From the NCBI GenBank assembly GCA_028753945.1, contig JAPNXP010000007.1:5394001-5458000 (forward strand): a stretch of DNA of 64,000 nucleotides. The letters run 5' to 3'. The notes under the pieces are model-generated. The model did not search any database. It worked only from the letters and a program-made list of their open reading frames with translations, and was not told the DNA's origin. The translations under genes were made by a program, and so were the position numbers. Of the stretch, positions 51,267 to 61,760 are shown piece after piece. The stretch is from Hexactinellida sp. DTS-2022. Lineage: Eukaryota > Porifera > Hexactinellida. The first letter of the stretch is position 1, and each line of letters opens with the position of its first letter.

Positions 51267-52625
51267 GTCTCGCTATTTAATCTTTATTTTTATATCCGGA
51301 TGTCTCATGTCCCTCCTCATTATTTGACTCTAGCCTCTTTGTCTTGTTAAGTAAGTGTTCCAGAATCCATACCAATTTGATTTGGAAATTATCAATTAAA
51401 TGTCCAATAAAGATTGATTACATATAATCATCGGTATATTCAGACAAAGTAACGGTAAAATTACATTAATTATGCAGTGATACTCAGGAAATCGACTGAA
51501 AACATTGTTGTCAATTAAATAATGGAAATTACACCATTTAATAGAAGCTTATTCAACAATAATTCTATTAATATTAGTATATTATCAATAAACAATCAAT
51601 AAAGAATTAGATTTAGATAAAAGTATTTGGACTATCAACCCGTGCTAGATCGGAATCTGTTTACTATGGGATTGTTTGTAGAAACTAGGATTGTTCGGAG
51701 TATTCTTCTTTCAATACTTAGCTATGCAGTTATATGCAGTTTTCTAAGGGGTACAAATTAATCTCTATGCAATCTCTGTTATTTCTTAGCAGTTTCCAGA
51801 AATTTATCTGAACTAATTATTTCAATGAATCCAGGTTACTGTGTTACCAGAACCGAAGTATCTTATCTTGATTGGTCTAATTGCCGAATCATCTTTCTCT
51901 GTTACCGTGTATGTTACCTCTAATTAGTATGATTATAGTCTCAGTATTTAGAAACTACCCACTAATTAACTGCCGCTTTTGTCAAATTGTTCTTATTTCT
52001 ATGCACTTTATTTTCTGTTTGAATTCTTTCTACTTATCCCTGATTACTATTCATCTCCCTCGAGTGCATTACGGTACACTTTCTGCATAACTATTCATGT
52101 CTCCTTGGAATAACAAGTGATACATAAACAGCTATACTTAATTGGAACGTACTACTAGAATTGGGTTAATGGTTTGATAATTATTGGAAATATTAAGGAT
52201 CCGATTTATTTACTTCTCAGGAGATATTCCAATTGTAGAATATTGTAAATATCTCTTTATTCCGCATTTTTATAGAAATAAGAGTGAACTGTCAGGATTT
52301 TCAAGATTAGACCCAATTTTTCCTCTAAAACTTGACTCACCTCAAGTTATCCACGTTTAATCGAGACAAATTGAGACATTTATTTTTAATAAATGCACTT
52401 TTAAACCAGGATATATTGGACAGAGGTTTCTCGCTCTGAGAGGAAACTTTATAGCTCCGCGAATTAATTATAAATATTTAAATTGTTTGAAGCTTTTGCT
52501 TATCGCAGATATGAAATATATAAACACAAATTGAATGTTAGAAATGCGTTATTTATTCTCAATAATCAAGTAAGGCAGAGCTGCTCAATTATTCTAGCGA
52601 ATATTGATGGGGAATTTCTTGTTAC
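51267..52625. other. 1.4-kb spacer between convergent bZIP genes
   Basis: AT-rich, no supported coding segment on either strand. Confidence 0.45.
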
Positions 52626-53057
52626 TTACTCGTGATTTATTAGCTTTGCCGCGATGTCGTGTATTTCTTTTTGAAGTAAATGCTTTTCTGCTCTTAAAGA
52701 TTGTCGGATTTTCATCAAATCACCGAGTCCATCTTCCAATTCATTCATTTCTGTCTTCATTCTCACTCGGGACTCTTTCGCCGAAATTCTGTTAATATAC
52801 CGTCTGCGCTCCTGGCGGATGTAAGTCCTTTCTTCTACCGGAAAGCAGTCGTTTTCGATCATTTTATTCAGAGTAGTGGCTTTTGTATTTATCAATTTAT
52901 CTATGTCCACCAGGTCGAAGAACACTTGGGAGTTCTGACAGCTCGAGTCCGTCTTAAGTATCGCTCTTGCCTTCTTGCACTTTCCTTCCATTTTCCTGAG
53001 TGGGAGGTCTCTAGACTTGTGTGCTCCCTTACAAACTGTTATACTTGAGCTCTCCAT
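52626..53057 (-). CDS. Small bZIP transcription factor, Maf-like, copy 3
   Basis: 143 residues, single exon. Basic region INRISAKESRVRM with Asn89 and Arg97 conserved; the zipper coil follows (MNELEDGLGDLMKIRQSLRAEKHLLQKEI). The block QSLRAEKH is shared with copy 1. The EHR-like segment reads DIDKLINTKATTLNKMIENDCFPVEERTYIRQERRR. Likely a nuclear DNA-binding dimer. It starts about 20 bases after TATATAAAAC-like sequence on its strand, which is too close for a normal TATA box unless the leader is very short. Confidence 0.82.
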   Translation of the reverse strand: MESSSITVCKGAHKSRDLPLRKMEGKCKKARAILKTDSSCQNSQVFFDLVDIDKLINTKATTLNKMIENDCFPVEERTYIRQERRRYINRISAKESRVRMKTEMNELEDGLGDLMKIRQSLRAEKHLLQKEIHDIAAKLINHE

Positions 53058-53517
53058 TCAATCCTGTTGCTTGGTTTTATATGCACAAATGGTGGTTTGT
53101 AGTCTGATAATGTTCTGGACGAATATCCACTATTCTTAACTGCTCTTTTTAATTTCCGATTCTTATTTATAGATATTTATAGATATTTGTAGGTACCTTA
53201 AAAATCAATGCATAAAAATGTGCTGGTCCGAGTCTATAAATTAGTTGTTGTTTTGGTTTCAGTAATCACACTTTTCTATTCTTTATGAAATTACAGCGAT
53301 AAGTGCTAGTTTCGTAGCTCATACCTGTTTTTACAAGTTGTACTTTATACCAATTTCTCCAGAACAATATTAGTGTTTACTATTAGTATCTTTAGTAGCC
53401 ATCTAAGGCTAATGTTTTGGCATCGCTCATTGCATTATACATTATATACTATTCCAATTAGGGAGTTATTTCTTCACAATATTACTATTTAATACAGAAT
53501 ATTTATTCGCTGCTATA

Positions 53518-53675
53518 CAGGAGATGTCGGATATAAGAACACCGGTTATAAGAACATGCCGGTTATAAGAACATTCTACTGGAAGACGGTTGTAAATTTA
53601 CCCTATATAATTTATGCCGGTTATAAGAACACTATATGCAGTTCCCGACGATGTTCTTATAACCAGCATCCACTG
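53518..53675. mobile_element. ATAAGAACA-type MITE, best copy
   Basis: 158 bp, TA at 53516-53517 and 53676-53677. Inverted ends: GAGATGTCGGATATAAGAAC and the complement of GTTCTTATAACCAGCATC..ACTG. It has three internal ATAAGAACA motifs. Same family as 31770, 45229 and the split copies in the PIPOX units. Confidence 0.85.
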
Positions 53676-53693
53676 TATATGCTATGCTTCATC

Positions 53694-53853
53694 CAGGCAC
53701 GGATCCACCGGGGGGTGCGCACCCCCCCCGAGCTCTTCATGAGATTGGACTCACAGAGACTGTCACATTTCACAGATAGCTAAATTAGAGTATGAATTAC
53801 GCTATGGTTTAAATTTGCACCCACCCACTAATTCTAGCCTGGATCCGTCCTTG
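53694..53853. mobile_element. hAT-type MITE with 8-bp target duplication
   Basis: GCTTCATC is repeated exactly at 53686-53693 and 53854-53861. Ends are inverted: CAGGCACGGATCCA and the complement of TGGATCCGTCCTTG. 160 bp. A perfect palindrome, GGGGGGTGCGCACCCCCC, lies near the left end. The 8-bp duplication and CA..TG ends fit hAT. Confidence 0.85.
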
Positions 53854-54436
53854 GCTTCATCCTCATCTGGTTTCTAACATGCCTGATGATACTATATTTG
53901 TTATTTATAACATTATTTTATAACAAACATGTATATATAGTTAGAAAAGCATTTAATTGCGAAGTGTTTTGTTTCATGGGCTCTTGCTATATCCTCTGTT
54001 TTTATTTCAGGCTATTTCTCAGCTGATGATTTGATATTAATTAGCAGAGTATTTCGGTGCTAATTAATTAATGCTTTCCTGTAGATCTTTATGGTAATGA
54101 GGAAACAAAATTTGTTTGTTGCCGATATATAATCTGGCTGTATCTACAGGTTGCAAATTTAGGGAAGATGAGCTGGCTATTCTGCTTAGATCAACACAGC
54201 TAAACTTTTTGTTTCAATTTGCTGATTGATAATGACCATTGTGACCTTGTATATAATAGATAGATAGTTGTTGTTAGTTAAAACTATTGACGCCCTTGCT
54301 CAGATATATTTTGACTATCAAACATTAAAATGGTCCTAAGAGTATCTGTTTTCTAATTAATTATATTTCATATCATTATAAGTTAACTAGTTTCGATGAA
54401 GTTATGAGAAATGAAAATGCGTAGTATTCGATATTT

Positions 54437-55708
54437 TTAACAATATCTTTTGTTGGGACTTCCTACATAATACTGATAGCCGAAGAGAACGAAGTCCTCT
54501 TTGTAGAACCGATAGAGCGATGTCCTCACTCTAAGTGGGATGTCTTTAAAGGCTGTATTACAACGGTCTTCTGTTATACTTGCATTTATTTTGAGAAAGT
54601 TAACATTTAAATTTGAACTGTTAGCTTGTACGTAGTCCAGGATTATCTGTGAGTCTTCATGCAGTGTCTCAAACTTAGCTATGACGTCATATCGGATGGT
54701 ACACGGATCACAGACAACAGTAATTGGAGCCCAGTGGTAGTCGAGGGACTTTCTCCCAAAAGCAGTGATTTTCATTATAATGTAATTAAGAAATTCTAAG
54801 AACGTTATTTTGTAGTTCCCCACTCCTGCATCTAACCTCTTTATCTGCTCTACTGTACCCGCATCCAATTCTGTATTGGAGATATTCGCTCCTCGCTTCA
54901 GTTTTTCTCTCAGCTCTTTTACAAAATCCTGTTTCAGATCGGTTAGATAGTTTGCTGTTATGATTATAGGTGCGTAGACATTCTCATACGCAATCTGGTT
55001 TTGTGTGAATTTACTCGTGTAAGCAGATAGCAATCTCTCGAAGGGGTGTCTCGTTATAAGAAACTTTGTGTAAGTCTGGTATCGCTGTGCCACGAGTCTT
55101 GTGTCATTGTAGTTGTAGACGAGAGATATCTTGTTCCAAAAAGGAGTCATTACTTCTTTGGACCGGAAATATGTATTGGTATGTTCAAACAAATTAGCGA
55201 ACACGTTACCCCATGTGGAAGAGCTCACCTTCGGTATTTCGCACTGCAATAGCTCAACTTTATCATTGAAAAGTACGGAGTACTCTCCTCTCCCAAATTC
55301 GTACCAACTTTGGTTCACAGATAAGAATGCGCTGCAGTATTTTTCCAGCCTTTGAATGCGTTCGTGCAAATACTCGTGTCTCACGCTGAGTGGGTGTAGT
55401 CCCTTTGAAATCATTCTAAGTTTATACTCCTCTGTGAAAACAATCATTTTCTCAACTGGTCTAATCTTGATAAGGATCTCTCCATTCCAAAGTCTTCGAT
55501 ACTCAAGCCAGGAGCTCTCATTTTTCTCTGGGACTCGGGTACGATTTTCCCGTATCCCCAGCTGTGTTGGTACATACATTTGAATTCTTTCTCCATACCG
55601 ATCTCCTGTAAATAATATAATCCCACTATAAAGTAATGTGGATAAAAGTAAAATGGCTATGAAACATTTTCGTAGTGAAATTGAATATAGTAAATATCGC
55701 ATTGCCAA
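54437..55708 (-). CDS. HNK-1/CHST-family carbohydrate sulfotransferase, copy 1
   Basis: 423 residues, type II Golgi protein with a membrane anchor at about 15-34. The PAPS-binding motifs are clear: 5'-PSB CEIPKVSSSTW (156-166) and 3'-PB ITRHPFERLLSAY (218-230). The family C-terminal pattern HWAPITVVCDPCTIRYDVIAKFETLHED and YKEDFVLFGY follows. Relatives are CHST8-15 enzymes that sulfate chondroitin, dermatan or GalNAc; the exact acceptor cannot be told. Several N-glycosylation sequons are present. Single exon. About 230 bases upstream are also shared with copy 2, so the duplication carried the promoter. Confidence 0.93.
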   Translation of the reverse strand: MAMRYLLYSISLRKCFIAILLLSTLLYSGIILFTGDRYGERIQMYVPTQLGIRENRTRVPEKNESSWLEYRRLWNGEILIKIRPVEKMIVFTEEYKLRMISKGLHPLSVRHEYLHERIQRLEKYCSAFLSVNQSWYEFGRGEYSVLFNDKVELLQCEIPKVSSSTWGNVFANLFEHTNTYFRSKEVMTPFWNKISLVYNYNDTRLVAQRYQTYTKFLITRHPFERLLSAYTSKFTQNQIAYENVYAPIIITANYLTDLKQDFVKELREKLKRGANISNTELDAGTVEQIKRLDAGVGNYKITFLEFLNYIIMKITAFGRKSLDYHWAPITVVCDPCTIRYDVIAKFETLHEDSQIILDYVQANSSNLNVNFLKINASITEDRCNTAFKDIPLRVRTSLYRFYKEDFVLFGYQYYVGSPNKRYC

Positions 55709-55950
55709 CCAAAATTCGAAGTGTACATACTATTATGAATTGTTGTTCTCACAGCTATATACGTAGTAATGTTTATTAGCAAATTCCTCTCCGTCATATA
55801 TTTAGAACTAATCAAATTCCAAGTTCTATTCTGTTGATGACTTGATAATATTACCATATGAATTATATACACGTTTACTTGTGCTGGTATAATAATTATT
55901 GAATCACTGCCTTAATAGTTTATATTCTCCTTATACGGTGCCCTGCCGAG

Positions 55951-56084
55951 TTTACTTTCCACCGATCATCGGCGTTTGTATTGAAAACCTCGCTACTTTC
56001 TACCGATTGTTTTTTTTATGTTTATAAAAAACACCATCGGTAGCCAGGTTATTTAATACAAACGCCGATGATCGGTAGATAAGT
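55951..56084. repeat. 134-bp inverted repeat
   Basis: The left arm contains CCGATCATCGGCGTTTGTAT, and the right arm the complement ATACAAACGCCGATGATCGG. A second inner pair is CTACCGATTG and CATCGGTAG. It begins where the upstream similarity between sulfotransferase copies 1 and 2 stops. Confidence 0.85.
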
Positions 56085-56101
56085 GAATTCAAAATATAAT
56101 A

Positions 56102-57130
56102 ATAGTAGGGTCAAAATCTAAGATTCCGTGACCAACCTCTGGCAAGTTAAGTTTTATGCCTGATTCTGATACTTTAGGGTATATCTCGCGATTTGAGCTC
56201 CCATACCGGTCTCAAAAATTTGGGCAAACTTTTTTATAGCGACAAATTCAAAGGTCCTCCGGCAATCATTTTGAAAAATTAAGCCCTCTCTGAACATTTC
56301 ATAAATTGAGATTAGAGTGTTTTTGAACAGTATACAATAAGTGCCATTTGCACTGAAAATTCCAACTCAATCGGGACTATACTTTTAATCTAATAGCCTT
56401 TTGAAGATTCCTACGACATTTGTCACCATGGGAGGTCCATTCTTTAAGTATTTTTTAGGGGATTTGAAGCATATCTTATCCTATATACATGCAATAACCT
56501 TTTAACTCGCTATGTAGTATGTATCCATGTAAATCTCGGTAATAGACCTAAATTTAGCACTTTGACTCTTCTGGCGATCTCACATGGGGGTGACGAAGCA
56601 AGAAAAATTGACCCATAATCGCCTTTTCCCCAACTTTTATCACAATTTTGACGTCAATGGACTGGATTTTTGAATAATTTGTATAGTCAAAGTGCTAAAT
56701 TTAGGTCTATTACCGAGATTTACGTAGCCAGGTTAAGAGGTTATTGTATGTATATAAGATATGCTTCAAATCCCTTAAAAAATAGTTAAGAATGGACCTC
56801 CCATGGTGACAAATGACGTATGAATCTTCAAAAGGCTATTACATTAAAAGTATAGTCCCGATTGAGTTGGGATTTTCAATGCAACTAGTACTTATTGTAT
56901 ACTGTTCAAAAACACTCTAATCTCAATTCATGAAATGTTCAGAGAGGGGCTTAATTTTTCAAAATCATTGCCGGAGGACCTTTGAATTTGTCGCTATAAA
57001 AAAGTTTGCCCAAATTTTCGAGACCGGCATGGGAGCTCAAATCGCGAGATATAACCTAAAGTATCAGAATCAGGCATAAAACTTAACTTGCCGAGGTTGG
57101 TGACGGAATCTTAGATTTTGACCCTACTAT
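56102..57130. mobile_element. 1,029-bp foldback element with about 460-bp arms
   Basis: The two arms are near-perfect inverted copies: outer end ATAGTAGGGTCAAAATCTAA against TTAGATTTTGACCCTACTAT, inner pair GGTAATAGACCTAAATTTAG against CTAAATTTAGGTCTATTACC. The unpaired centre is roughly 56575-56680. TA steps flank GTAGGGTC ends. No transposase ORF. A transcript through it would form a very long hairpin. Confidence 0.88.
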
Positions 57131-57216
57131 AAGGGGATTTGTTTGACTTAACTAAATTCACTGTGGATATTAATGATAAATTTATTTAATTATTTAATTA
57201 TAGGTAATTATACATA

Positions 57217-57366
57217 CAGTTGACTCCGCTTAATTGAGTCACCTCGGGACCAGGTTCTTTGACCCGATTAGGCGGATAAATCTATTAACCGAAAATATTT
57301 TAAGCCAAATGTAATTCCGTCCTAGAAATCATGTGAAATTTTGATCCGATTAAGCGGATTCGACTG
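57217..57366. mobile_element. TA-flanked MITE, CAGTTGACTCCGCTTAATTG ends
   Basis: 150 bp. Left CAGTTGACTCCGCTTAATTG; right inverted CGATTAAGCGGATTCGACTG. TA at 57215-57216 and 57367-57368. Diverged from the CCTCGTTAATACGAAC family but of the same type. Confidence 0.82.
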
Positions 57367-57994
57367 TATTTAGTAAATATAATTAGCTCAAAAAAGGTTT
57401 AAGCTAAAAACATACTTTTAATATATCAATCGTTTTTTGTGGCTCGTGACCACTTACAAATGGGACTTAGCACCTTGAGGCGTTGATGACATGATGAAAA
57501 AATATCAAAAATTGCAGCTGTGCCGAAAGCATTTTCCTTTTGAGGCTACAATTTTGTATTTTGTATTCAGACTCAGAACTAACAAATTTGGCTTTCAATT
57601 GCAATAGTTTTCATGTTGACTTTAAATTGTCGATTAAACATAGTCTAGTTAACGTTCATTGTTAAAATATGTTGTCAGTATTTAATAAGGGTCCTAATTA
57701 TCGGTCTAACAAATATAGTTAAAAGTCTACCAAAATTCGTTATACCTCTAACAAAATTTGTGAAATGTCTAACTGAAAAGTCTAACAAAAATAATGAAAA
57801 GTCTAACAAAATTAATGAAATGTACAAAAATTACTGATTCAATTAATTAACTGCTCTAAGTAACCTAATCCTACAATTATGAAAGAATATTTTGTTGATA
57901 TTAGGTGTTAGAAATCTATCATTATCCAATATCATGGATATCCACAAAAAATGGTATGGATATGGATATGGATTTGGATGCGATTTTTCATCTC

Positions 57995-58110
57995 CACGGC
58001 AAGCCTGGGAATTTTAAGTATTTGTATTAAATGTACTAGCCTAACAATATAAAATGTATAATGTAGTGCTAGCCTAACAATATGATTGTATAAGGTAAGT
58101 GCTAGCTAGC
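57995..58110. repeat. CTAGCCTAACAATAT repeats at the 3' side of copy 2
   Basis: The motif CTAGCCTAACAATAT occurs twice here and once at about 63089 after copy 3, with similar sequence continuing into the stop codon, showing that 3' flanks were duplicated with the genes. Confidence 0.65.
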
Positions 58111-58135
58111 ATAAATATGAATTGTACACTGTAAG

Positions 58136-59425
58136 CTAAAAACATTGATTTTGATTATCTCCATGATACTGATAGCCGAAGAGAACGAAGTCCTCTTTGT
58201 AGAACCGATAGAGCGATGTCCTCACTCTAAGTGGGATGTCTTTAAAGGCTTTATTACAACGGTCTTCTGTTATAGTTGCATTTCTTTTGGGAAAGGTAAC
58301 ATTTAAATTTGGACTGTTATCTTGTACGTAGTCCAGGATTATCTGTGAGTCTTCGTGCAGTGTCTCAAACTTAGCTATGACGTCATATCGGATGGTACAC
58401 GGATCACAGACAACAGTAATTGGAGCCCAGTGGTAGTCGAGGGACTTTCTCCCAAAAGCAGTGATTTCCCTTATAATGTAATTAAGAAATTCTAAGAACG
58501 TTATTTTGTAGTTCCCCACTCCTGCATCTAACCTCTTTATCTGCTCTATTGTACTCGCATCCAATTCTGTATTGGAGACACTCGCTCCTCGCTTCAGTTT
58601 TTCTCTCAGCTCTTTTACCAAATCCTGTTTCAGATCGGACAGATAGTTTGCTGTTATAATTATAGGTGCGTATCTACTCTCATACCCAATCTGGTTTTGT
58701 GTGAATTTACTCGTGTAAGCAGACAGCAATCTCTCGAAGGGGTGTCTCGTTATAAGAAACTTTGTATAAGTCTGGTATCGCTGTGCCACGAGTCTTGTAT
58801 TTTTGTAGTTGTAGACGAGAGATATATTGTTCCAAAAAGGAGTCATTACTTCTTTGGTCCGGAAATATGTATTGGTATGTTCAAACAAGTTAGCGAACAC
58901 GTTACCCCATGTGGAAGAGCTCACCTTCGGTATTTCGCACTGCAATAGCTCAACTTTATCATTAAAAAGTACGGAGTACTCTCCTCTCCCAAATTCGTAC
59001 CAACTTTGGTTCACAGATAAGAATGCACTGCAGTATTTTTCCAGCCTTTGAATGCGTTCGTGCAAATACTCGTGTCTCACGCTGAGTGGGTGTAGTCCCT
59101 TTGAAATCATTCTGAGTTTATACTCATCTGTGAAAGCAATCATTTTCTCAACTGGTCTAATCTTGATAAGGATCTCTCCATTCCAAAGTTTTCGATACTC
59201 AAGCCAGGAGCTCTCATTTTTCTCTGGGACTCGGGTACGATTTTCCGGTATCCTCAGCTGTGTTGGTATATAAATTTGAATTCTTTTTGCATGCAGATCG
59301 CCTGTAAATATTATAATCCCACTAAGTAATGTGGATAAAAGTAAAATGGCTATGATGCATTTTCGTGTTGAAATTAAATTTTGTAAATATCGCATTGCCA
59401 ACCAAATTCGAAGTCTACATACCAT
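58136..59425 (-). CDS. HNK-1/CHST-family carbohydrate sulfotransferase, copy 2
   Basis: 429 residues, very similar to copy 1 across the catalytic domain, with the same PAPS motifs (CEIPKVSSSTW, ITRHPFERLLSAY) and C-terminal HWAPITVVCDPC block. Differences concentrate in the N-terminal stem and the last residues. The frame opens 10 codons before the methionine homologous to the copy 1 start (AMRYL), so the true start may be at 59395. Single exon, type II membrane anchor near residues 24-40. Its 3' flank shares the CTAGCCTAACAATATGA repeat with copy 3. Confidence 0.93.
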   Translation of the reverse strand: MVCRLRIWLAMRYLQNLISTRKCIIAILLLSTLLSGIIIFTGDLHAKRIQIYIPTQLRIPENRTRVPEKNESSWLEYRKLWNGEILIKIRPVEKMIAFTDEYKLRMISKGLHPLSVRHEYLHERIQRLEKYCSAFLSVNQSWYEFGRGEYSVLFNDKVELLQCEIPKVSSSTWGNVFANLFEHTNTYFRTKEVMTPFWNNISLVYNYKNTRLVAQRYQTYTKFLITRHPFERLLSAYTSKFTQNQIGYESRYAPIIITANYLSDLKQDLVKELREKLKRGASVSNTELDASTIEQIKRLDAGVGNYKITFLEFLNYIIREITAFGRKSLDYHWAPITVVCDPCTIRYDVIAKFETLHEDSQIILDYVQDNSPNLNVTFPKRNATITEDRCNKAFKDIPLRVRTSLYRFYKEDFVLFGYQYHGDNQNQCF

Positions 59426-59994
59426 TATGAATTGTTGTTCTCACAGCTATATAGTGGTAGTGCTTGTAAGCAAATTCCGCTCCATCATATATTTAGAACT
59501 AATCAAATTCTAAGTGTCTATTCTTATGACTTGATGATACCATATGAAATTGTAGGCACGTTTACTTGTGCTGGAATAGTGTATTGAAATCACTGCCTTA
59601 ATAGTATTTTATATTATCCTTATACGGTGCACTGCCCCCACACCTTTATAGATTGAGGGCTGAAAATTAGCATTTAGGTGCTGTATGACCGTCTAATTTG
59701 CACCTGGGGTTACGATTTTTAATAAACAATTATAACAACTATTTAGAGTAATTATGGCTCATAACATGAAATAATGGATAGTGAGATTGATAAAATTTAC
59801 ATGTCTGGATAGATAATTAAATTTTACACCTTTTGGCAGGTTTCGAATTTGAAATGTATCCGTAGTTTTTGCCATAATTGGGGTGCCGATCTCCTGTATT
59901 TCCCACACTTAAGATTCACTAAAACTGTTAAATGTAATTCAATTTTTCAACTTGTGATAGTATATTGATTTAATCGACAATTTAATGTCAACAT

Positions 59995-60131
59995 GAAAAA
60001 AGATCCAAAATGGCAGCTGTGCCGACGCATTTCCCTTTGGTGGCAATATCTTAGGATGGCTACTGGTTGGGTAATTGATAGTGCCTCCAAGGAAAATGCT
60101 GTCGGCACAGCTGCAATTTTGGATTTTTTCG
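59995..60131. mobile_element. Hairpin MITE-like repeat
   Basis: The left arm contains CAAAATGGCAGCTGTGCCGA and the right arm GTCGGCACAGCTGCAATTTT. The 44-bp arms are inverted with a few mismatches. One arm alone (GCAGCTGTGCCGAAAGCATT) also occurs at about 57517. Confidence 0.75.
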
Positions 60132-60288
60132 CCAAGTCATGATCACTATGAAGGTGTTAAATTATTTCATAAAGGTGTTTCGGAAGGCAACGATCCTTAG
60201 AGTGGTGGAAGTTTCCTTTTAGCTCACTTCATTTTAGAGATATTTAAGTTTCAGTAGAATATAATAGGTGATGACTCAGCATTTTTTA

Positions 60289-60329
60289 TGTGTGTGTGTG
60301 TGTGTGTGTGTTGGGTGATCACCCAACAC
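60289..60329. repeat. GT microsatellite joined to a 22-bp perfect palindrome
   Basis: A TG/GT run of about 22 bases runs into GTTGGGTGATCACCCAAC (core 60310-60327, extended by two bases each side). Confidence 0.85.
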
Positions 60330-61636
60330 CAACCAACCCATTCGAATTATATAATTTCCAAAATTGTAAAAACGATGTCATCATCACCTCAAGGTGTCAA
60401 CACTCATTTGTATAGTTGTTATGTGGCATAAGGATCAATTGATCAATTGGAAGTTTGTTCCTATCTTGTATCATCTCTGAGATTAATGCTATTTACCAAA
60501 TTAGTAAAAATAATTATTAAAATGATGAATAATTTAACACCAATTTCAATGTCAACTTGAATTTATTGAATTTAATTATTTGTCATAAATAGTAATTTAA
60601 ATTAATTTGAAACCAAATTTCAATTCCGCACACTCGATGACCCCTAATAAACAAATTGGAATCATCTACGTATGTATGTATATAATATGTCAAATATAGA
60701 CTGAGTTAATTATAATTAATTACGTCAGTATATTTATTTTGTTTAAGAGTATTCTTGCAGGAGGAAATATAATCACATAATTTGTCGTTGTTATGGAATA
60801 TATAATCTTAATCTTCTATTAGAAAATCGAAGCCTACTCGATCTTCACAAGTTGAATCAATATAATTATCACAAGTTTGAAACAGTAGAATTAGATTTAA
60901 CAGTTTACTGAAACTGAAGTGCGAGTAAACAAAGAAATTTCAACTCCCACTTATGGCATGAATTAAACACATTCTAAAAATTTGTCTTTTCTCATCAGAA
61001 GCAGAATTTTATGGTGAATCCAATGGTGAAATAAAAATTGCGGGTTTAGTATAACATTTATTGAGTTATGGACCAGACAAATTGTGTACTTATCGGCTCC
61101 CATTCTAGAAACTGATTCATAATTATTCAAAAGAATAAGCGAAATGTTCTAAAAGATTATGTTGAGTAGCATGGGCGGTAAGCCGGTTCACCGTGGTGAG
61201 AAATCGAATCGTAACTGTACAATCAGAACGGTTAACTAACACCACACTTGAAATACTTTTGGCAGGTAGTGTTTGTATATTATTCTGATAGATTTGTGTA
61301 TATTTAACACAATTTTTGTCCCTTTATACGTAGTTCATACTATACGAGCCTGACTGTCAGTATTCAATGAGGGATTTATTAAACTAATGTAGAAAGTAGT
61401 GAAAAAGCATTTGGTCTTTTTTTAGTGATCACCGATTCATGGTTAAAATTGTGTTTTAATTATTTAAAATTACAAATCTGTGTAGATTTTATCTTCCTAA
61501 TGTTTTTATAAATAAACAATTATATTAACACGATATTTCCACCTACAAATTTCCATGTGAATACATATAACTATAAGATCATATCTTTAATTTAAAGTAA
61601 ATTTTGAATTAGATGAACAAATTTAACATAAATACA

Positions 61637-61760
61637 ATCCTCCACGGGCATTTTCAGGCTTGCAGGGGATATGGATATCCATGGAGATATCAATGGATGA
61701 ATAATATAGAATATCGAGTTTTGTCATATCCATGGATATAGTGGATATCCATTTCAAAAT
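61637..61760. repeat. GGATATCCA-type palindromic repeat
   Basis: Several ATCCATGGATAT and GGATATCCAT motifs plus CCACGGGCATTTTCAGGCTT. Related sequence, in the opposite arrangement, lies at 57925-58015. Probably remnants of a dispersed element. Confidence 0.55.

Larger units (their letters stand above)
53058..54436. other. Spacer with two MITEs between bZIP and sulfotransferase genes
   Basis: No coding segment supported. Holds the TA-type MITE 53518-53675 and the hAT-type MITE 53694-53853, only 18 bases apart. Confidence 0.5.
55709..58135. other. 2.4-kb spacer rich in inverted repeats
   Basis: The first 240 bases are the promoter side of copy 1, similar to 59426-59640. Then follow a 134-bp inverted repeat, a 1-kb foldback element, a TA-flanked MITE and degenerate TCTAACAAAA repeats (57715-57835). 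No coding segment. Confidence 0.6.
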
